A DNA stretch of 34,915 nucleotides from a virus (IMGVR_UViG_3300036790_000823:1-34915); one strand, 5' to 3'. Positions 7,748 to 15,989 are shown, counted from the stretch's first letter. The notes: generated from the letters alone by a model not told the origin. Numbers and translations: made by a program.

Positions 7748-7807
7748 TCGTGCACCTCGCGCGCCGCGGGGGCGAGCGTTACCGTGGTGATATGGGGACT
7801 TCGGACC
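7748..7807. other. Divergent intergenic gap
   Basis: This 60-bp gap separates the minus-strand fibre gene from the plus-strand cassette. It should carry signals for both directions, but no clear promoter is visible. The ribosome-binding sites of both genes occupy its ends. Confidence 0.35.
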
Positions 7808-8041
7808 GTGGCTAAGGCGGCGTTCTGCACGCGCTGCTACCAGGTGGGCTTTCCGCGCAAGGAGACGAAGGGCTCGTTCCTCGTCGAGGTCGCGCTCTGG
7901 ATCTTCTTGATCGTGCCTGGGCTGCTTTATTCGCTCTGGAGGCTCAGCACGCGGCACCCGGTCTGCCGGGCATGCGGCTCACCGGAGCTCGTGCCGCCGA
8001 CATCCGATCGAGCCCGGATGCTCGCGGGAGCGCGGTCGTGA
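7808..8041 (+). CDS. Small membrane protein with a split zinc ribbon
   Basis: 77 residues; the GTG start has GGGGA 9 bases upstream (in-frame GTGs at 7784 and 7787 are alternatives). Cys7 and Cys10 (FCTRC) and Cys53 and Cys56 (VCRAC) form two zinc-knuckle halves around one membrane segment at about 25-44 (LVEVALWIFLIVPGLLYSLW). The layout GSFLVEVALW...IVPGLLYSLWRLS...CxxC matches a family of small bacterial membrane proteins of unknown role that I recall from many genomes. It is co-translated with the Cys-rich lipoprotein. The pair looks like an inserted cargo cassette rather than a phage structural gene. Confidence 0.75.
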   Translation: MAKAAFCTRCYQVGFPRKETKGSFLVEVALWIFLIVPGLLYSLWRLSTRHPVCRACGSPELVPPTSDRARMLAGARS

Positions 8042-8463
8042 GGCGCGCCGCTGGAGCGGCGCTGCTCGCGCTCGCGGCTTGCGGCGGGGGCGCTGTGAGT
8101 TTGGGGGACGGCCCGCAGGGAGCGCCTGCGGGAACGAGCGGACTTATCGCCGAGCTCGGGCCCGACTGGTGCGCCTCGGATGCGGCGATGTGCGCGGTCG
8201 TCGACGAGGGCGCGAGCAGCGCATGCGGCGCGGTTCCGAACGGCGAGATCGGCTGCTGCTGCCAGACCGCCGCCGTGAAGCAGATGACGCTCGTCGCCAT
8301 CCCGGGCGGCACCGCGGACCCCTGCACCAAGGCCGGCGTGGGGGATTCCCAACACCCGTCGTGCGTCGAAGCGACGGCGTCGTGCGGCGCCTCCGAGATC
8401 GAGGCGACGGCGCAGTGGGCTCCGACGGGCGTCGAGGAAGACGTCGTGTGCTGCTGTCACTGA
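8038..8463 (+). CDS. Cysteine-rich lipoprotein
   Basis: 141 residues on the opposite strand to the phage operon. The GTG start overlaps the upstream stop (GTGA) and has GGGAG before it. Residues 1-15 (RRAAGAALLALAAC) are a lipoprotein signal with lipobox Leu-Ala-Ala-Cys15. The mature part has 12 further cysteines (45, 52, 63, 73-75, 96, 109, 116, 138-140), including two CCC triplets. It must lie in the periplasm or outer membrane, where up to six disulfides could form. Lipoproteins carried as extra genes in phages often block superinfection or change the host surface. I do not recognise this one. Confidence 0.75.
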   Translation: MRRAAGAALLALAACGGGAVSLGDGPQGAPAGTSGLIAELGPDWCASDAAMCAVVDEGASSACGAVPNGEIGCCCQTAAVKQMTLVAIPGGTADPCTKAGVGDSQHPSCVEATASCGASEIEATAQWAPTGVEEDVVCCCH

Positions 8464-8467
8464 CGCG

Positions 8468-10489
8468 TCAGGTCCAGCGAAGGATCGCGCCGTCGTACAC
8501 GGCGCGGAACGTTCCGCCTGTGGGCTTCGTAAAATAGGCGGTCGTCGTCGCCGAGAGGCTCGTGTCGTTCGTGTCCTCGACCGTGTAGGCGGCTCCCGAC
8601 GGAACGTTGAGCGTGACGCGGTTGGCTTCGAGCGTCGATGGCGTCGGCTGCCCCGAGCGCTGCAGGTCGTGCTTGAAAATCAGCTCGTACCCGGGCTGGA
8701 TCGTCGGCGGGAGGGCGATAACGTCCCCGGCCACGAAGAGGACCATGGTCGAGTAGGCGGAGGATGGCGGCAGCGTCGCGGTCCCGCCGCTCGTGGAGAT
8801 CGGTGTGCCGGCGCCGCCGCCCACGGGCGACGAGGACCCGCCGCCCCCCCCCACGCTGCCACCGCCGTTGGTCTGCCATGCGGAGACGGCGCCCGGTCGC
8901 GCGATGCCGATCGTGCCCGGGTACTCCTCGGCGACGAAGGAAAGGTCTCCGTTCGGATCCTCCTGCACGGACCGGATACGGACCGGGAAGTTCACGAGCC
9001 CGAGGTTCGGATCGCTCAGCGTCACGAGCGAACCAGGAAGGAGAAGGATGTACCGATACGACGTCTTGAATGTGAAGGTCAGACGGATATAGGCCATCCG
9101 CTTGGCGAAGAGGTCGAGAGAGATCGCCCCCACGACCGTGTCGCAAACGGCATCGCCCTGGACGTCGCTGGCGTCGCGCAGTCCGTACAGGCCGATGAGC
9201 GTCTCGTCCTTCCACTCGATCGGGTTAGTCGCGTAATCGACGTTCCGATCGGAAATCTCGATGCGGACGCGGTTGTAACAGTCGATCGGATCCGCGCGGT
9301 CGACCTGCAAGCCCGGGTCGAGGTAGTCGCTGTTCGACAGGTTGTAGGCCGGGGTGGTATCGGGCGTGTACGTGAAGCCGCCCGCGCTGAGGCTCTCGTC
9401 TCCGAGAGGCACGAAGAAGAAACCGGTGCCTCCGTAGTAAATCCACGTGTTGGTGAGGAGCGCAATGTTGTCAACGAAATCGGTGGCCTTGTCCTGGCCA
9501 GTCAAGAGTGGCGAAAGCCATAGGCCCTGCGCGCCGCAGTAATTGCCGTACGTCGTGAGGCTCGTCGAGTCCAGGTCTCCGGTCTGCAGCCCCATGCCGT
9601 ACGAGACGTTGGTCAGAAAGTCCTCGACGATGTACGCCGGGGAGCTGTCCTTACCGAGCCCGTACGAGTCTCCGGCCGATGCTCCCGAGCCCGTCTTGCA
9701 CGCCTCGAAAGACTGCTGCGGCAAGCTGCCGTCATGACCGCGGTCGTGAAATGGGGTCGCTATGATGGCGATCCCTCTGTATGGCAGGTCCTGGCCTGGG
9801 TAGATGCCCGCCGTCGACGACGCGCTGAAGAACGGCCACGCCGTCTGAGAGCTCGAGCCGGGCGCCACGTAGTAGTAGGGGCTCGGAGGATTCGGGTACG
9901 GAGCGCCCGCCAGCGCCTGCGGATTGGCGAATATCTGACTCCACTGGAGAGCCGTCTGCCCGCTGCCGTTCCACATGCGGTTGATGCCGTTGAGCGAATT
10001 GAGCGGGGCCGTGGAGTCGATCGGTCCTTCGCAGAGGGCGAGCATGGTCGGCACGTACAGCGTGCTGTTGCTGCTCGACAGGTCCGTAGACCCAAACGCG
10101 AACGTGTCTCCGAAGCCTCCGCCGAAGTCGACAATGAGCACGCCGACGAACACGGCACCGAACGCGAAGGCGCTGGCGTCGACCGGGTTCGTCGGGTTCA
10201 CGGTGTTGATTTGCCCAACGCTCATGATTCCGAATCCAACCGGCGTGGAGGCCACGATCGGCAGGAGCGCACTCCCGGAGTTGCTGTTCGGATAGTCGCG
10301 CGTCAGGTCGCTCTGCCAAATCACGTTGGGGGTGATGCGGCGTGTTCCCCAGTGGAGCGGGATGGGAATCGACTGCGCCGACGTGTAACGCTGGATGCCC
10401 GTATACGAAGGCGTGCCGGAGACGGCGAGCGTTGCGCGATTCGGGTCGACGACAAACGTCGACTGACTCCTGAAAAACAGGCCGCTCAC
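8468..10489 (-). CDS. Tail tip / central hub protein (host-specificity protein)
   Basis: 673 residues from a GTG overlapping the DUF2163 stop; a GTG six bases upstream is an alternative, and open frame further upstream is shadow. The N-terminal SIPIPLHWGTRRITPNVIWQ and the GAVFVGVLIVDFG region are typical of hub proteins. So is the late block with VDRADPIDCYNRVRIEISDR, LDLFAKRMAYIRLTF and LLLPGSLVTLSDPNLG. A Gly/Ser linker at about 542-563 leads to a 110-residue beta domain at the C-terminus, likely the receptor-facing part. No NlpC/P60 peptidase gene separates it from DUF2163, unlike in gene transfer agents. Its stop meets the stop of a plus-strand gene within a 10-base palindrome. Confidence 0.85.
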   Translation of the reverse strand: MSGLFFRSQSTFVVDPNRATLAVSGTPSYTGIQRYTSAQSIPIPLHWGTRRITPNVIWQSDLTRDYPNSNSGSALLPIVASTPVGFGIMSVGQINTVNPTNPVDASAFAFGAVFVGVLIVDFGGGFGDTFAFGSTDLSSSNSTLYVPTMLALCEGPIDSTAPLNSLNGINRMWNGSGQTALQWSQIFANPQALAGAPYPNPPSPYYYVAPGSSSQTAWPFFSASSTAGIYPGQDLPYRGIAIIATPFHDRGHDGSLPQQSFEACKTGSGASAGDSYGLGKDSSPAYIVEDFLTNVSYGMGLQTGDLDSTSLTTYGNYCGAQGLWLSPLLTGQDKATDFVDNIALLTNTWIYYGGTGFFFVPLGDESLSAGGFTYTPDTTPAYNLSNSDYLDPGLQVDRADPIDCYNRVRIEISDRNVDYATNPIEWKDETLIGLYGLRDASDVQGDAVCDTVVGAISLDLFAKRMAYIRLTFTFKTSYRYILLLPGSLVTLSDPNLGLVNFPVRIRSVQEDPNGDLSFVAEEYPGTIGIARPGAVSAWQTNGGGSVGGGGGSSSPVGGGAGTPISTSGGTATLPPSSAYSTMVLFVAGDVIALPPTIQPGYELIFKHDLQRSGQPTPSTLEANRVTLNVPSGAAYTVEDTNDTSLSATTTAYFTKPTGGTFRAVYDGAILRWT

Positions 10490-11373
10490 GGAGACACCGT
10501 AGCGGGTGCGGGCACGAACGGGAACGCGCCATAGTTGACGAAATTCCCGTAAAACACGCAGGCGGTGGCCGTCTTGTCGCACCCCTGGAAGACCGTGAAT
10601 GTGTCGCCGGCAGACGGCGCTGCAATGAGCGGATAGGCGAGCGTGACGGCGTTCAGGCCGTTGGCGATGATGGATCGGACCTGTCCCGAGGCGACCCCGG
10701 ACGTCATCCGAAGCGTCCCACCCTTGAGTGTTTGCCCGAGAATGGGCAACACCGTCGAGGATGTGACGACCGAGCGTGTCGATACTGGGCTGGAGCCGAC
10801 GACGCGCGAGGTCGTGTACGTCGCCGCGCTGAGCGTACAGCCTGCGTCGCAAAAGGAGTGACGGCAGCTCGCCTGAAAGAGATTCCGCGGAGCGTTGACG
10901 TCGAGCCGAGAACTCTTCGCCCGAGCCTTGACGAGCGCCCGCGCCCCCACCATCGTCGCGGCCCCCGCGTCGCCGAGGAACAGATCCACCGTCCCCCACG
11001 TCGAGGTGTCGCCCGGCGTCGGCATGAAGACGCGCTGCAAGAAGAACGTCGCGCCGTCGAACAGACCGTTGATGACCTGCGTCTGAAGCGGAGGCCCGCT
11101 CGCGAAGCTCGGCGCGTTGCTGTCGATGTTGAGTTCGAGGGTGTCGACCGACATCGTGTTCTGCACGGACCACTGCCCGCGCGAGATCCACGGCTGGGCG
11201 GGCGAGAAGACGTTGGAGCCGACCGTCAGCGTGGAGTCGTAGGACGTCCACCGGTAGACCGTGCCGCTCAGCAACGTGAGCGTGACGAGGTCCGCAGACG
11301 ACGCGGGCGGTACGAGCGCGCCGGACGCCAACGCGTTCTTGAGCGCCGTCGACGCGGCTCGGAGAAGCGACAC
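10486..11373 (-). CDS. Baseplate hub protein, DUF2163 family
   Basis: 295 residues from a GTG, one base after the previous stop. DUF2163 proteins (gene transfer agent g13-like) form the tail hub. Diagnostic is NLFQASCRHSFCDAGCTLS with Cys170, Cys175 and Cys179. Near the C-terminus, GCDKTATAC has Cys265 and Cys272, followed by GNFVNYGAFPFVP. Equivalent cysteines in the gene transfer agent protein bind an iron-sulfur cluster, so the same is likely here. The N-terminal half (TLTLLSGTVYRWTSYDSTLT, GQWSVQNTMSVDTLELNI) is standard for the family. Its stop overlaps the hub gene start (GTGA). Confidence 0.93.
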   Translation of the reverse strand: MSLLRAASTALKNALASGALVPPASSADLVTLTLLSGTVYRWTSYDSTLTVGSNVFSPAQPWISRGQWSVQNTMSVDTLELNIDSNAPSFASGPPLQTQVINGLFDGATFFLQRVFMPTPGDTSTWGTVDLFLGDAGAATMVGARALVKARAKSSRLDVNAPRNLFQASCRHSFCDAGCTLSAATYTTSRVVGSSPVSTRSVVTSSTVLPILGQTLKGGTLRMTSGVASGQVRSIIANGLNAVTLAYPLIAAPSAGDTFTVFQGCDKTATACVFYGNFVNYGAFPFVPAPATVSP

Positions 11374-11374
11374 G

Positions 11375-12082
11375 TCAGGCCCCCTGCCGGCAGCTCTGGA
11401 GCTTCACCGTGGAGTTGAGCCAGTACGTCGACGCGAACTTCTCCCATGTCGAGGAGTCGTCGGCGAACCGACAGTAGTAGTAGAAGCCGAAGTCGGCCGC
11501 GATGGTCTGGCCGGCTCCAGGGGCCGACGTGAAGGCGATTCGTGGACTCCCCGGGAAGCTGTTGTCGATCACGTAATCGGCCGGCGTGTGGACCAGCGTG
11601 CCGTTGACGAACACCTGCTCGGTTGCCGTGATGCCCGGGTAGACCGTGGGCGCCCAGTCCTCGAGCGGCGTCGCCTGCTGGACGTAGCCGACGGGCTCCG
11701 TGCCGAATCCGCCGCCGGTGTTGCCGAAGCTCCGCACCACGATGAATGTGTCGGTCGAGCCGTCACCCGTGCCGATGGCCTGGTGTCCGTGCTGCGGGTA
11801 GTTGTCGTCTTCGTTGAAGAACAGGAACCGCCCCAGCGATCCGCCCACGCTGAGGAAGAACCCCAACATGGTCTGCAGCTGGCCGCCGACCGTCAGATCG
11901 CTGCGCAGGACCTCGTAGGTGAGCTCGAACGTGTGGAGTGGGTATTGCGCAAGCGCGATCGTGACGGACGCGCCCGACATCGTCGTTTGCGTCTGATTGA
12001 AAAACGTCGGCGTCCACTTGACGTTGTAACCGAGTCCGAGGATCGATTGCTGATCGCGGTCGGGGTAGATCGGCAGCGTCAT
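11375..12082 (-). CDS. Distal tail protein, DUF2460 family
   Basis: 235 residues, 3 bases after the tape measure. DUF2460 proteins form the distal-tail ring; the equivalent in the Rhodobacter gene transfer agent is g12. Recognisable features are the N-terminal LGLGYNVKWTPTFFNQTQTT, a HTFELTYEVLRSD segment, LGFFLSVGGSLGRFLFFNED, then DGSTDTFIVVRSFG and YVQQATPLEDWAPTVYPGIT. A late VFVNGTLVHTPADYVIDN leads to IAFTSAPGAGQTIAADFGFY and WEKFASTYW. The match of order and motifs is good. Together with the next two genes it forms a GTA-like tail tip. Confidence 0.9.
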   Translation of the reverse strand: MTLPIYPDRDQQSILGLGYNVKWTPTFFNQTQTTMSGASVTIALAQYPLHTFELTYEVLRSDLTVGGQLQTMLGFFLSVGGSLGRFLFFNEDDNYPQHGHQAIGTGDGSTDTFIVVRSFGNTGGGFGTEPVGYVQQATPLEDWAPTVYPGITATEQVFVNGTLVHTPADYVIDNSFPGSPRIAFTSAPGAGQTIAADFGFYYYCRFADDSSTWEKFASTYWLNSTVKLQSCRQGA

Positions 12083-12085
12083 GGC

Positions 12086-14542
12086 TCAGAGCTTTCCGTC
12101 TCGCGTCTGCTGCTTGATCCAGGCGCGCATGGTGTCTCCGTTCGACCGCAGCATCTGGTCGAGCGTCGCGCTCTGTGGCGCGTGCACGGTCGGCGCGTAG
12201 TGAAACGTCGAGCCGCCTTTGCCGCCCGCGCCTCCACTGGCGATGATGTTCTGCACGCCCTGCGAGAGGTGCGCGGGGAGGATCATCTCCTTGGCGTGCG
12301 CGTAGACCAGCTGGTCTTGGTCGAGCACCATGCCGCCCGAGGCGTGCGCGAGGCTCGACAGCCCGAGGATGAAGCCTTCCATCGCAGTCGCGGCCGCGAT
12401 CGCGAGCACGGGGCCCACGATCGGGATGCCGGCTTGCGACGAGGCCGCGTTCGCGGCGCCGACGCCGGCAGCGGTCGATATCTGCGCGGCCCCGCTCGTG
12501 GCGGCGGTGCTCGACGCCAGCAGCGCATTCGTGATCTGAGCGACTGCCCACTTGTCGACGATCTCCGCGGTCATCTGCGCGAAGTTGTCGGCGATGCTGA
12601 GGAACATCGTCTTCATCGAGTCGCCGAAGCTCTTGCCGTGGCCGATCATGTCGGCGATCGCCGTCTTGAACGGTCCCGACAGCGCGGTCGCGCCCTGCTG
12701 CACTTCCGCCAACGTCTTGGCCCGCTGTTCCTTCGCGGCGTCGTCCTTGATCTTCGACTCGTCCTTCGAGAACTTCTGCGCGAGCTTTTCGCGCGCCTTC
12801 ATGGCCTCGTCGTAGGCTTGCGTGCCCACCGTGAGGGTCGCGATCTCGTCGTCGAGCCGCTGCAGTTCGTTGTCGGCCGCGATGCGCGTGAACAGGATCT
12901 CCTGCTCGGCCATCTTGGCGTACGTGATGGTGCCGGCCTCCTGCTTGCGCTTCAGGCCCTCGAGACTCTCGGCGAGCGACTCATTCTCGGCGGCGTTGGC
13001 GTCCGCGAGAGCGGCCTTCGCAACCTCGGCCTGCTTGCTCTCAGCTTCCTGGTCGATGCGGACGATCTCGTCCTTGTGCGTCTGCTCGAGGAGCGCGAGC
13101 TCGCCAAGAAGCCGCGTGCGTTCGGCCTTCTTGCCGGCCGCTGCGGCAATCTCAAGCGATAGATCGTCGGCCTTCTCGGCATAGGCGGCGTCTGCGAGCC
13201 GCTTCTCGTCGGCGATATAGGCGTCGGTCGTCTCCTTGCCCATCGCGAGCAAGTGCGCGTTCGTGTCCTTGGCGAGCGCGATCCTTTCAAGGTCGACGGC
13301 CTCCGCGGCCTTCAGGGCTTCTTCGTCGCTGTTGTCCTTCGGGCCCTTCTTGCCAGCGTAGAGATCGTCCCCGGCGGCCTGACCGCCCGAAGGATGCGGC
13401 GCAGGGGTCGACTTCGGCTTCTTCGCCCAAAGGGCGTCGATCTCTTTGGCGGCACCCTTCGTCTCCTGATCGATCGTCGTCGTGAGACCGGTCCAATCGT
13501 TCTTCATCTCGGCGATGCCGCCGTGGAAATCGCGACCGATGTTCTTCCACTGACCCGTGATGACGTCGTTGACGAGTTCTCCGCCGATCTTGATGCCGTC
13601 CCAAACTTCCATGAGGGACGCCGCCATGCTGGCGGCCACGACGACAACGATCGCTTTCAGCCCAATGAAGGCCGTGCCGAGTACCTTGACGGCCGTTCCG
13701 AGCGCACCGGCCATCTGCGGGCCGTCTTGGCCCATGGCATCGAAGAGTGCCGTGAAGGCCGGCGTGAGCTCCTGACCGATCAGGATCTTCTCCGCCTTCC
13801 ACGTCGTGCTCAGGTTCCCCGTGGCGTCGTCGAGTTTGCGCGTCGCATCGTCGAGGCCGAAGGACGTGATGCCCATCCGCTTGTAGATTTCGGTCTGCTC
13901 GGCGGCCGCCTCCGTAGTGGCCTTGGCGACGTCTTGGTACTCGGCGGTGTTTTTGCCGAGCAACGCCACCTCGACGGATGTACGGGCCGCGCCCCCCGCA
14001 TATTTGCCGGTCACCTCCTGAAGGCGATCCATGAGGTCGCCGCCAGTGAGGAAATGCCCGTTGGCGTCCTTGAACTGATTTTTGAGCGCGTCCGAAGCGC
14101 CGCCCGCGGAACGCAGGCTGTGTTCGAGGCGCAGCGCGATCGACTCGTACGCCTCCGTGCTGGACCCCGAGTTTTGTAGAGCCGCCGACAGGCCCGCGGC
14201 CTTCTCGGTACTGATGCCCATGACGCCCGCGAAGCGCTCGTTGGACAGCGCGAACTCTACGGCCGCGCCAGCCGTGGCCTCGAACGCGCCCTTGATCCGC
14301 TCGATGTTTTCCTGGAAGAACTCCGCGCCCTCTTTGATGTATTCGAACTCGAAGAACTCCTTCACGCGCTCCGTGAGCTCGCCGAGCTTGGTCTCGGTCC
14401 CCTCCGAAGATTCCTCGACGTTCTTCATCGAGGCGGTCATGGCCTCCGCGGCGGACTGCATGGCCGCCGCCGCCTCGGAGAGGCCGCTCTGCAGCCCGTC
14501 GATCTTGGCAAGGATCTCGACCGAGACCTGGGAATCAGCCAT
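12086..14542 (-). CDS. Tape measure protein
   Basis: 818 residues. It sets tail length and is ejected ahead of the DNA. By the usual figure of about 1.5 angstrom per residue, the tail would be about 120 nm. The N-terminus is helical (ILAKIDGLQSGLSEAAAAMQ). Hydrophobic stretches lie at about 283-312 (VLGTAFIGLKAIVVVVAASM) and 705-735 (GIPIVGPVLAIAAATAMEGF). Between them are long charged coiled coils (residues 410-640). The C-terminus has HASGGMV and AHAKEMILPAHLSQGVQNI, typical of tape measures. The ATG is 3 bases after the chaperone stop. No lytic transglycosylase motif is visible. Confidence 0.93.
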   Translation of the reverse strand: MADSQVSVEILAKIDGLQSGLSEAAAAMQSAAEAMTASMKNVEESSEGTETKLGELTERVKEFFEFEYIKEGAEFFQENIERIKGAFEATAGAAVEFALSNERFAGVMGISTEKAAGLSAALQNSGSSTEAYESIALRLEHSLRSAGGASDALKNQFKDANGHFLTGGDLMDRLQEVTGKYAGGAARTSVEVALLGKNTAEYQDVAKATTEAAAEQTEIYKRMGITSFGLDDATRKLDDATGNLSTTWKAEKILIGQELTPAFTALFDAMGQDGPQMAGALGTAVKVLGTAFIGLKAIVVVVAASMAASLMEVWDGIKIGGELVNDVITGQWKNIGRDFHGGIAEMKNDWTGLTTTIDQETKGAAKEIDALWAKKPKSTPAPHPSGGQAAGDDLYAGKKGPKDNSDEEALKAAEAVDLERIALAKDTNAHLLAMGKETTDAYIADEKRLADAAYAEKADDLSLEIAAAAGKKAERTRLLGELALLEQTHKDEIVRIDQEAESKQAEVAKAALADANAAENESLAESLEGLKRKQEAGTITYAKMAEQEILFTRIAADNELQRLDDEIATLTVGTQAYDEAMKAREKLAQKFSKDESKIKDDAAKEQRAKTLAEVQQGATALSGPFKTAIADMIGHGKSFGDSMKTMFLSIADNFAQMTAEIVDKWAVAQITNALLASSTAATSGAAQISTAAGVGAANAASSQAGIPIVGPVLAIAAATAMEGFILGLSSLAHASGGMVLDQDQLVYAHAKEMILPAHLSQGVQNIIASGGAGGKGGSTFHYAPTVHAPQSATLDQMLRSNGDTMRAWIKQQTRDGKL

Positions 14543-14545
14543 GCA

Positions 14546-14878
14546 TCACCTCAAAGGGCGCGCGCCAGGCGCCTGCCCGTTCACGGGAAAGAGGCGCATG
14601 TACTCTTCAGCGGTCTTGCGATCGCGCTCCGCCCTCTCGGCGGGATCGAGCGTTGCCCACGTCGCGGGGCGCGGCGCGCTGGACTCTTTCGGGGCCTTGT
14701 AGCCGAGCCACCGCGGGACGATGGCCTCGAGCGGAGGCTCCAGGAGCCAGTGCGCGAACATGGCCTGAATCTGGGGATACTCCAGCTCGTTCCAGACGTA
14801 GGCCCACGTCCAGCCCGTGCGCGCGCAGACCTTCGCGGTCAGCGCGGGCCAGTCGGGGAGCTCCCCGGAGCTTCCCCC
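14546..14878 (-). CDS. Tail assembly chaperone extension, reached by -1 frameshift (GT-like)
   Basis: This frame encodes about 109 residues with no usable start before its conserved part. WTWAYVWNELEYPQIQAMFA resembles the second-frame domain of tail chaperones, which carries a Trp/Tyr-rich helix. It ends in a charged helix (LDPAERAERDRKTAEEYMRL). If the ribosome slips on GGG at 14877, the product is 114 residues of the upstream frame plus 109 here, about 223 in all. The long and short forms together control tail assembly in lambda-like phages. The stop lies 3 bases before the tape measure ATG. Confidence 0.85.
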   Translation of the reverse strand, partial: GGSSGELPDWPALTAKVCARTGWTWAYVWNELEYPQIQAMFAHWLLEPPLEAIVPRWLGYKAPKESSAPRPATWATLDPAERAERDRKTAEEYMRLFPVNGQAPGARPLR

Positions 14879-15216
14879 GGTGACGCCTTCTCCTTGAACA
14901 TGCCGGAGCGCTTCATGACGACGACGACGCCGTCCGCGAGCTCGTCGAGCCCCATGGGCATATCGTCGAACTCCTCGCGCGTCAGGCCCTTGTGGCCGCG
15001 CTCGATCGCCACGAAGACGATCCTGCACATCGCCTCGACCGTCTCCTCGCTGATCGCGTTCTTGGCGATGGCCGGCATCGTGTTCATGATGAGCGGCACG
15101 ACGATCTTCAGCTGTCGCGGCACGAGGCCCGCGATCGGCCACTTGACGCCACCGAGCGCGATGGTCGGGACGTCGTCTTCGGCCAGCAGTTCTGCGTTGG
15201 GGAACATGGGTGCCAT
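14839..15216 (-). CDS. Tail assembly chaperone, lambda G-like frame
   Basis: 125 residues, starting on the tail tube stop. The G-like protein binds the tape measure during tail assembly. It is mainly helical: VPRQLKIVVPLIMNTMPAIA, AISEETVEAMCRIVFVAIER, LTREEFDDMPMGLDELADGV. The pattern of an acidic EEFDDMPMGLDEL segment before a helix is typical of the first of two tail chaperones. Near its end it crosses a run of five G, where ribosomes can slip by -1 into the downstream frame. The unshifted product ends in ASPGEAPGSSPTGPR. Confidence 0.85.
   Translation of the reverse strand: MAPMFPNAELLAEDDVPTIALGGVKWPIAGLVPRQLKIVVPLIMNTMPAIAKNAISEETVEAMCRIVFVAIERGHKGLTREEFDDMPMGLDELADGVVVVMKRSGMFKEKASPGEAPGSSPTGPR
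14855..14880 (-). promoter_or_regulatory. Programmed -1 ribosomal frameshift signal (putative)
   Basis: The zero-frame codons are CCG GGG GAA. The GGG tRNA can re-pair perfectly after slipping one base back in the five-G run at 14874-14878. Seven bases later a small stem (CGGGG and CCCCG around AGCT, 14854-14867) could pause the ribosome. The next -1 codon, GGA, opens the conserved downstream frame. Confidence 0.7.
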
Positions 15217-15989
15217 CAGATTTGCGACAGGATGCCGATGTTGCCCGAGCTGTCCGCGAAAGCCTGCCACTCGAAGTCAGGGATCGTGTAGTCGGTGTTC
15301 TTGAGCGGGAATCCGAGCTTGCTCGACCGGCATGCGTTCAGCTTCAAGTTGAACGGGTTGACGGTGCCGACGTTGTTCGGATAGCCGAGCTGCAGGAAGG
15401 CCTCGAAGGTCGGGCCGACGCCCATCAGCTGATTCGTGATGACGATCTCGTTCATCGTGGCCGTCGTGACCGTGTAGCTGTAGCTGATGAGCACCGTGAG
15501 CGTTGTATCGGCCGCCGCGAACGTGTAGACGCCGCTCGGCTCCGCAACGCTGTATTGGCCAGTCACCGGGCCCGAGGCGACTCGGAGTAGCTGGCCGCCC
15601 GTCGCGTACCGCACGCCGAGGTCCTGCACGAACGTCCCCGAGGAAGGCGGAGCGATCGTGACCTGGTAGGGCGTGGTCGGGATGGCGTGCGACTCGTTCG
15701 CGGTCACCTGCGTGCCCGCGCCGCTCGTCAGCGTGTTGCCGAAGAACAGCGAGTTGAACATGTTGATGTCGAACTCGGCGTGCTTCGCGGAGCACGTGAT
15801 CTTTCCGGCCCCGACCGCGACGTCCACCGGGAACTGCAGTTGCCCAGTCAGCTCCTTCAGGGTCCGGTCGAACGTGATCGACACGTCCTGAAGGACTCCG
15901 AATTGCGTCGGCGTGGGGGTCGTGATGTCCGTGCGCCTCGTGAAGAGGTATCCGGCTCCGAAATTGTACACACCTGTAGCGAGCGACAT
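15216..15989 (-). CDS. Major tail (tube) protein
   Basis: 257 residues. It stacks as hexameric rings to form the tail tube. The N-terminus (LATGVYNFGAGYLFTRRTDI, LQDVSITFDRTLKELTGQLQ, FPVDVAVGAGKITCSAKHAE) has the DVSITF...KELTGQ...FPV...GK pattern of tube proteins. An inserted beta region (residues 90-170) precedes the C-terminal MNEIVITNQLMGVGPTFEAF and KLNACRSSKLGFPLKNTDYT strands that end in FEWQAFADSSGNIG. It stands directly before the chaperone pair and the tape measure. Its stop and the next start overlap (TGATG). Confidence 0.9.
   Translation of the reverse strand: MSLATGVYNFGAGYLFTRRTDITTPTPTQFGVLQDVSITFDRTLKELTGQLQFPVDVAVGAGKITCSAKHAEFDINMFNSLFFGNTLTSGAGTQVTANESHAIPTTPYQVTIAPPSSGTFVQDLGVRYATGGQLLRVASGPVTGQYSVAEPSGVYTFAAADTTLTVLISYSYTVTTATMNEIVITNQLMGVGPTFEAFLQLGYPNNVGTVNPFNLKLNACRSSKLGFPLKNTDYTIPDFEWQAFADSSGNIGILSQI

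Noticed and set aside
7346-7807. Longer plus-strand start for the zinc-ribbon membrane protein
   Set aside because: The extra 150 residues are antisense to the fibre gene and have shadow composition; the GTG at 7808 has a ribosome-binding site and begins the family-like sequence.
10490-11251. N-terminal extension of about 254 residues for the hub protein
   Set aside because: It is the shadow of the DUF2163 gene on the same strand in a different frame; the real protein starts at the GTGA overlap.
14840-15142. Upstream part of the second chaperone frame as an independent gene start
   Set aside because: It overlaps the first chaperone entirely, is low-complexity Arg/Asp sequence, and lacks a ribosome-binding site; the frameshift explains the downstream part better.
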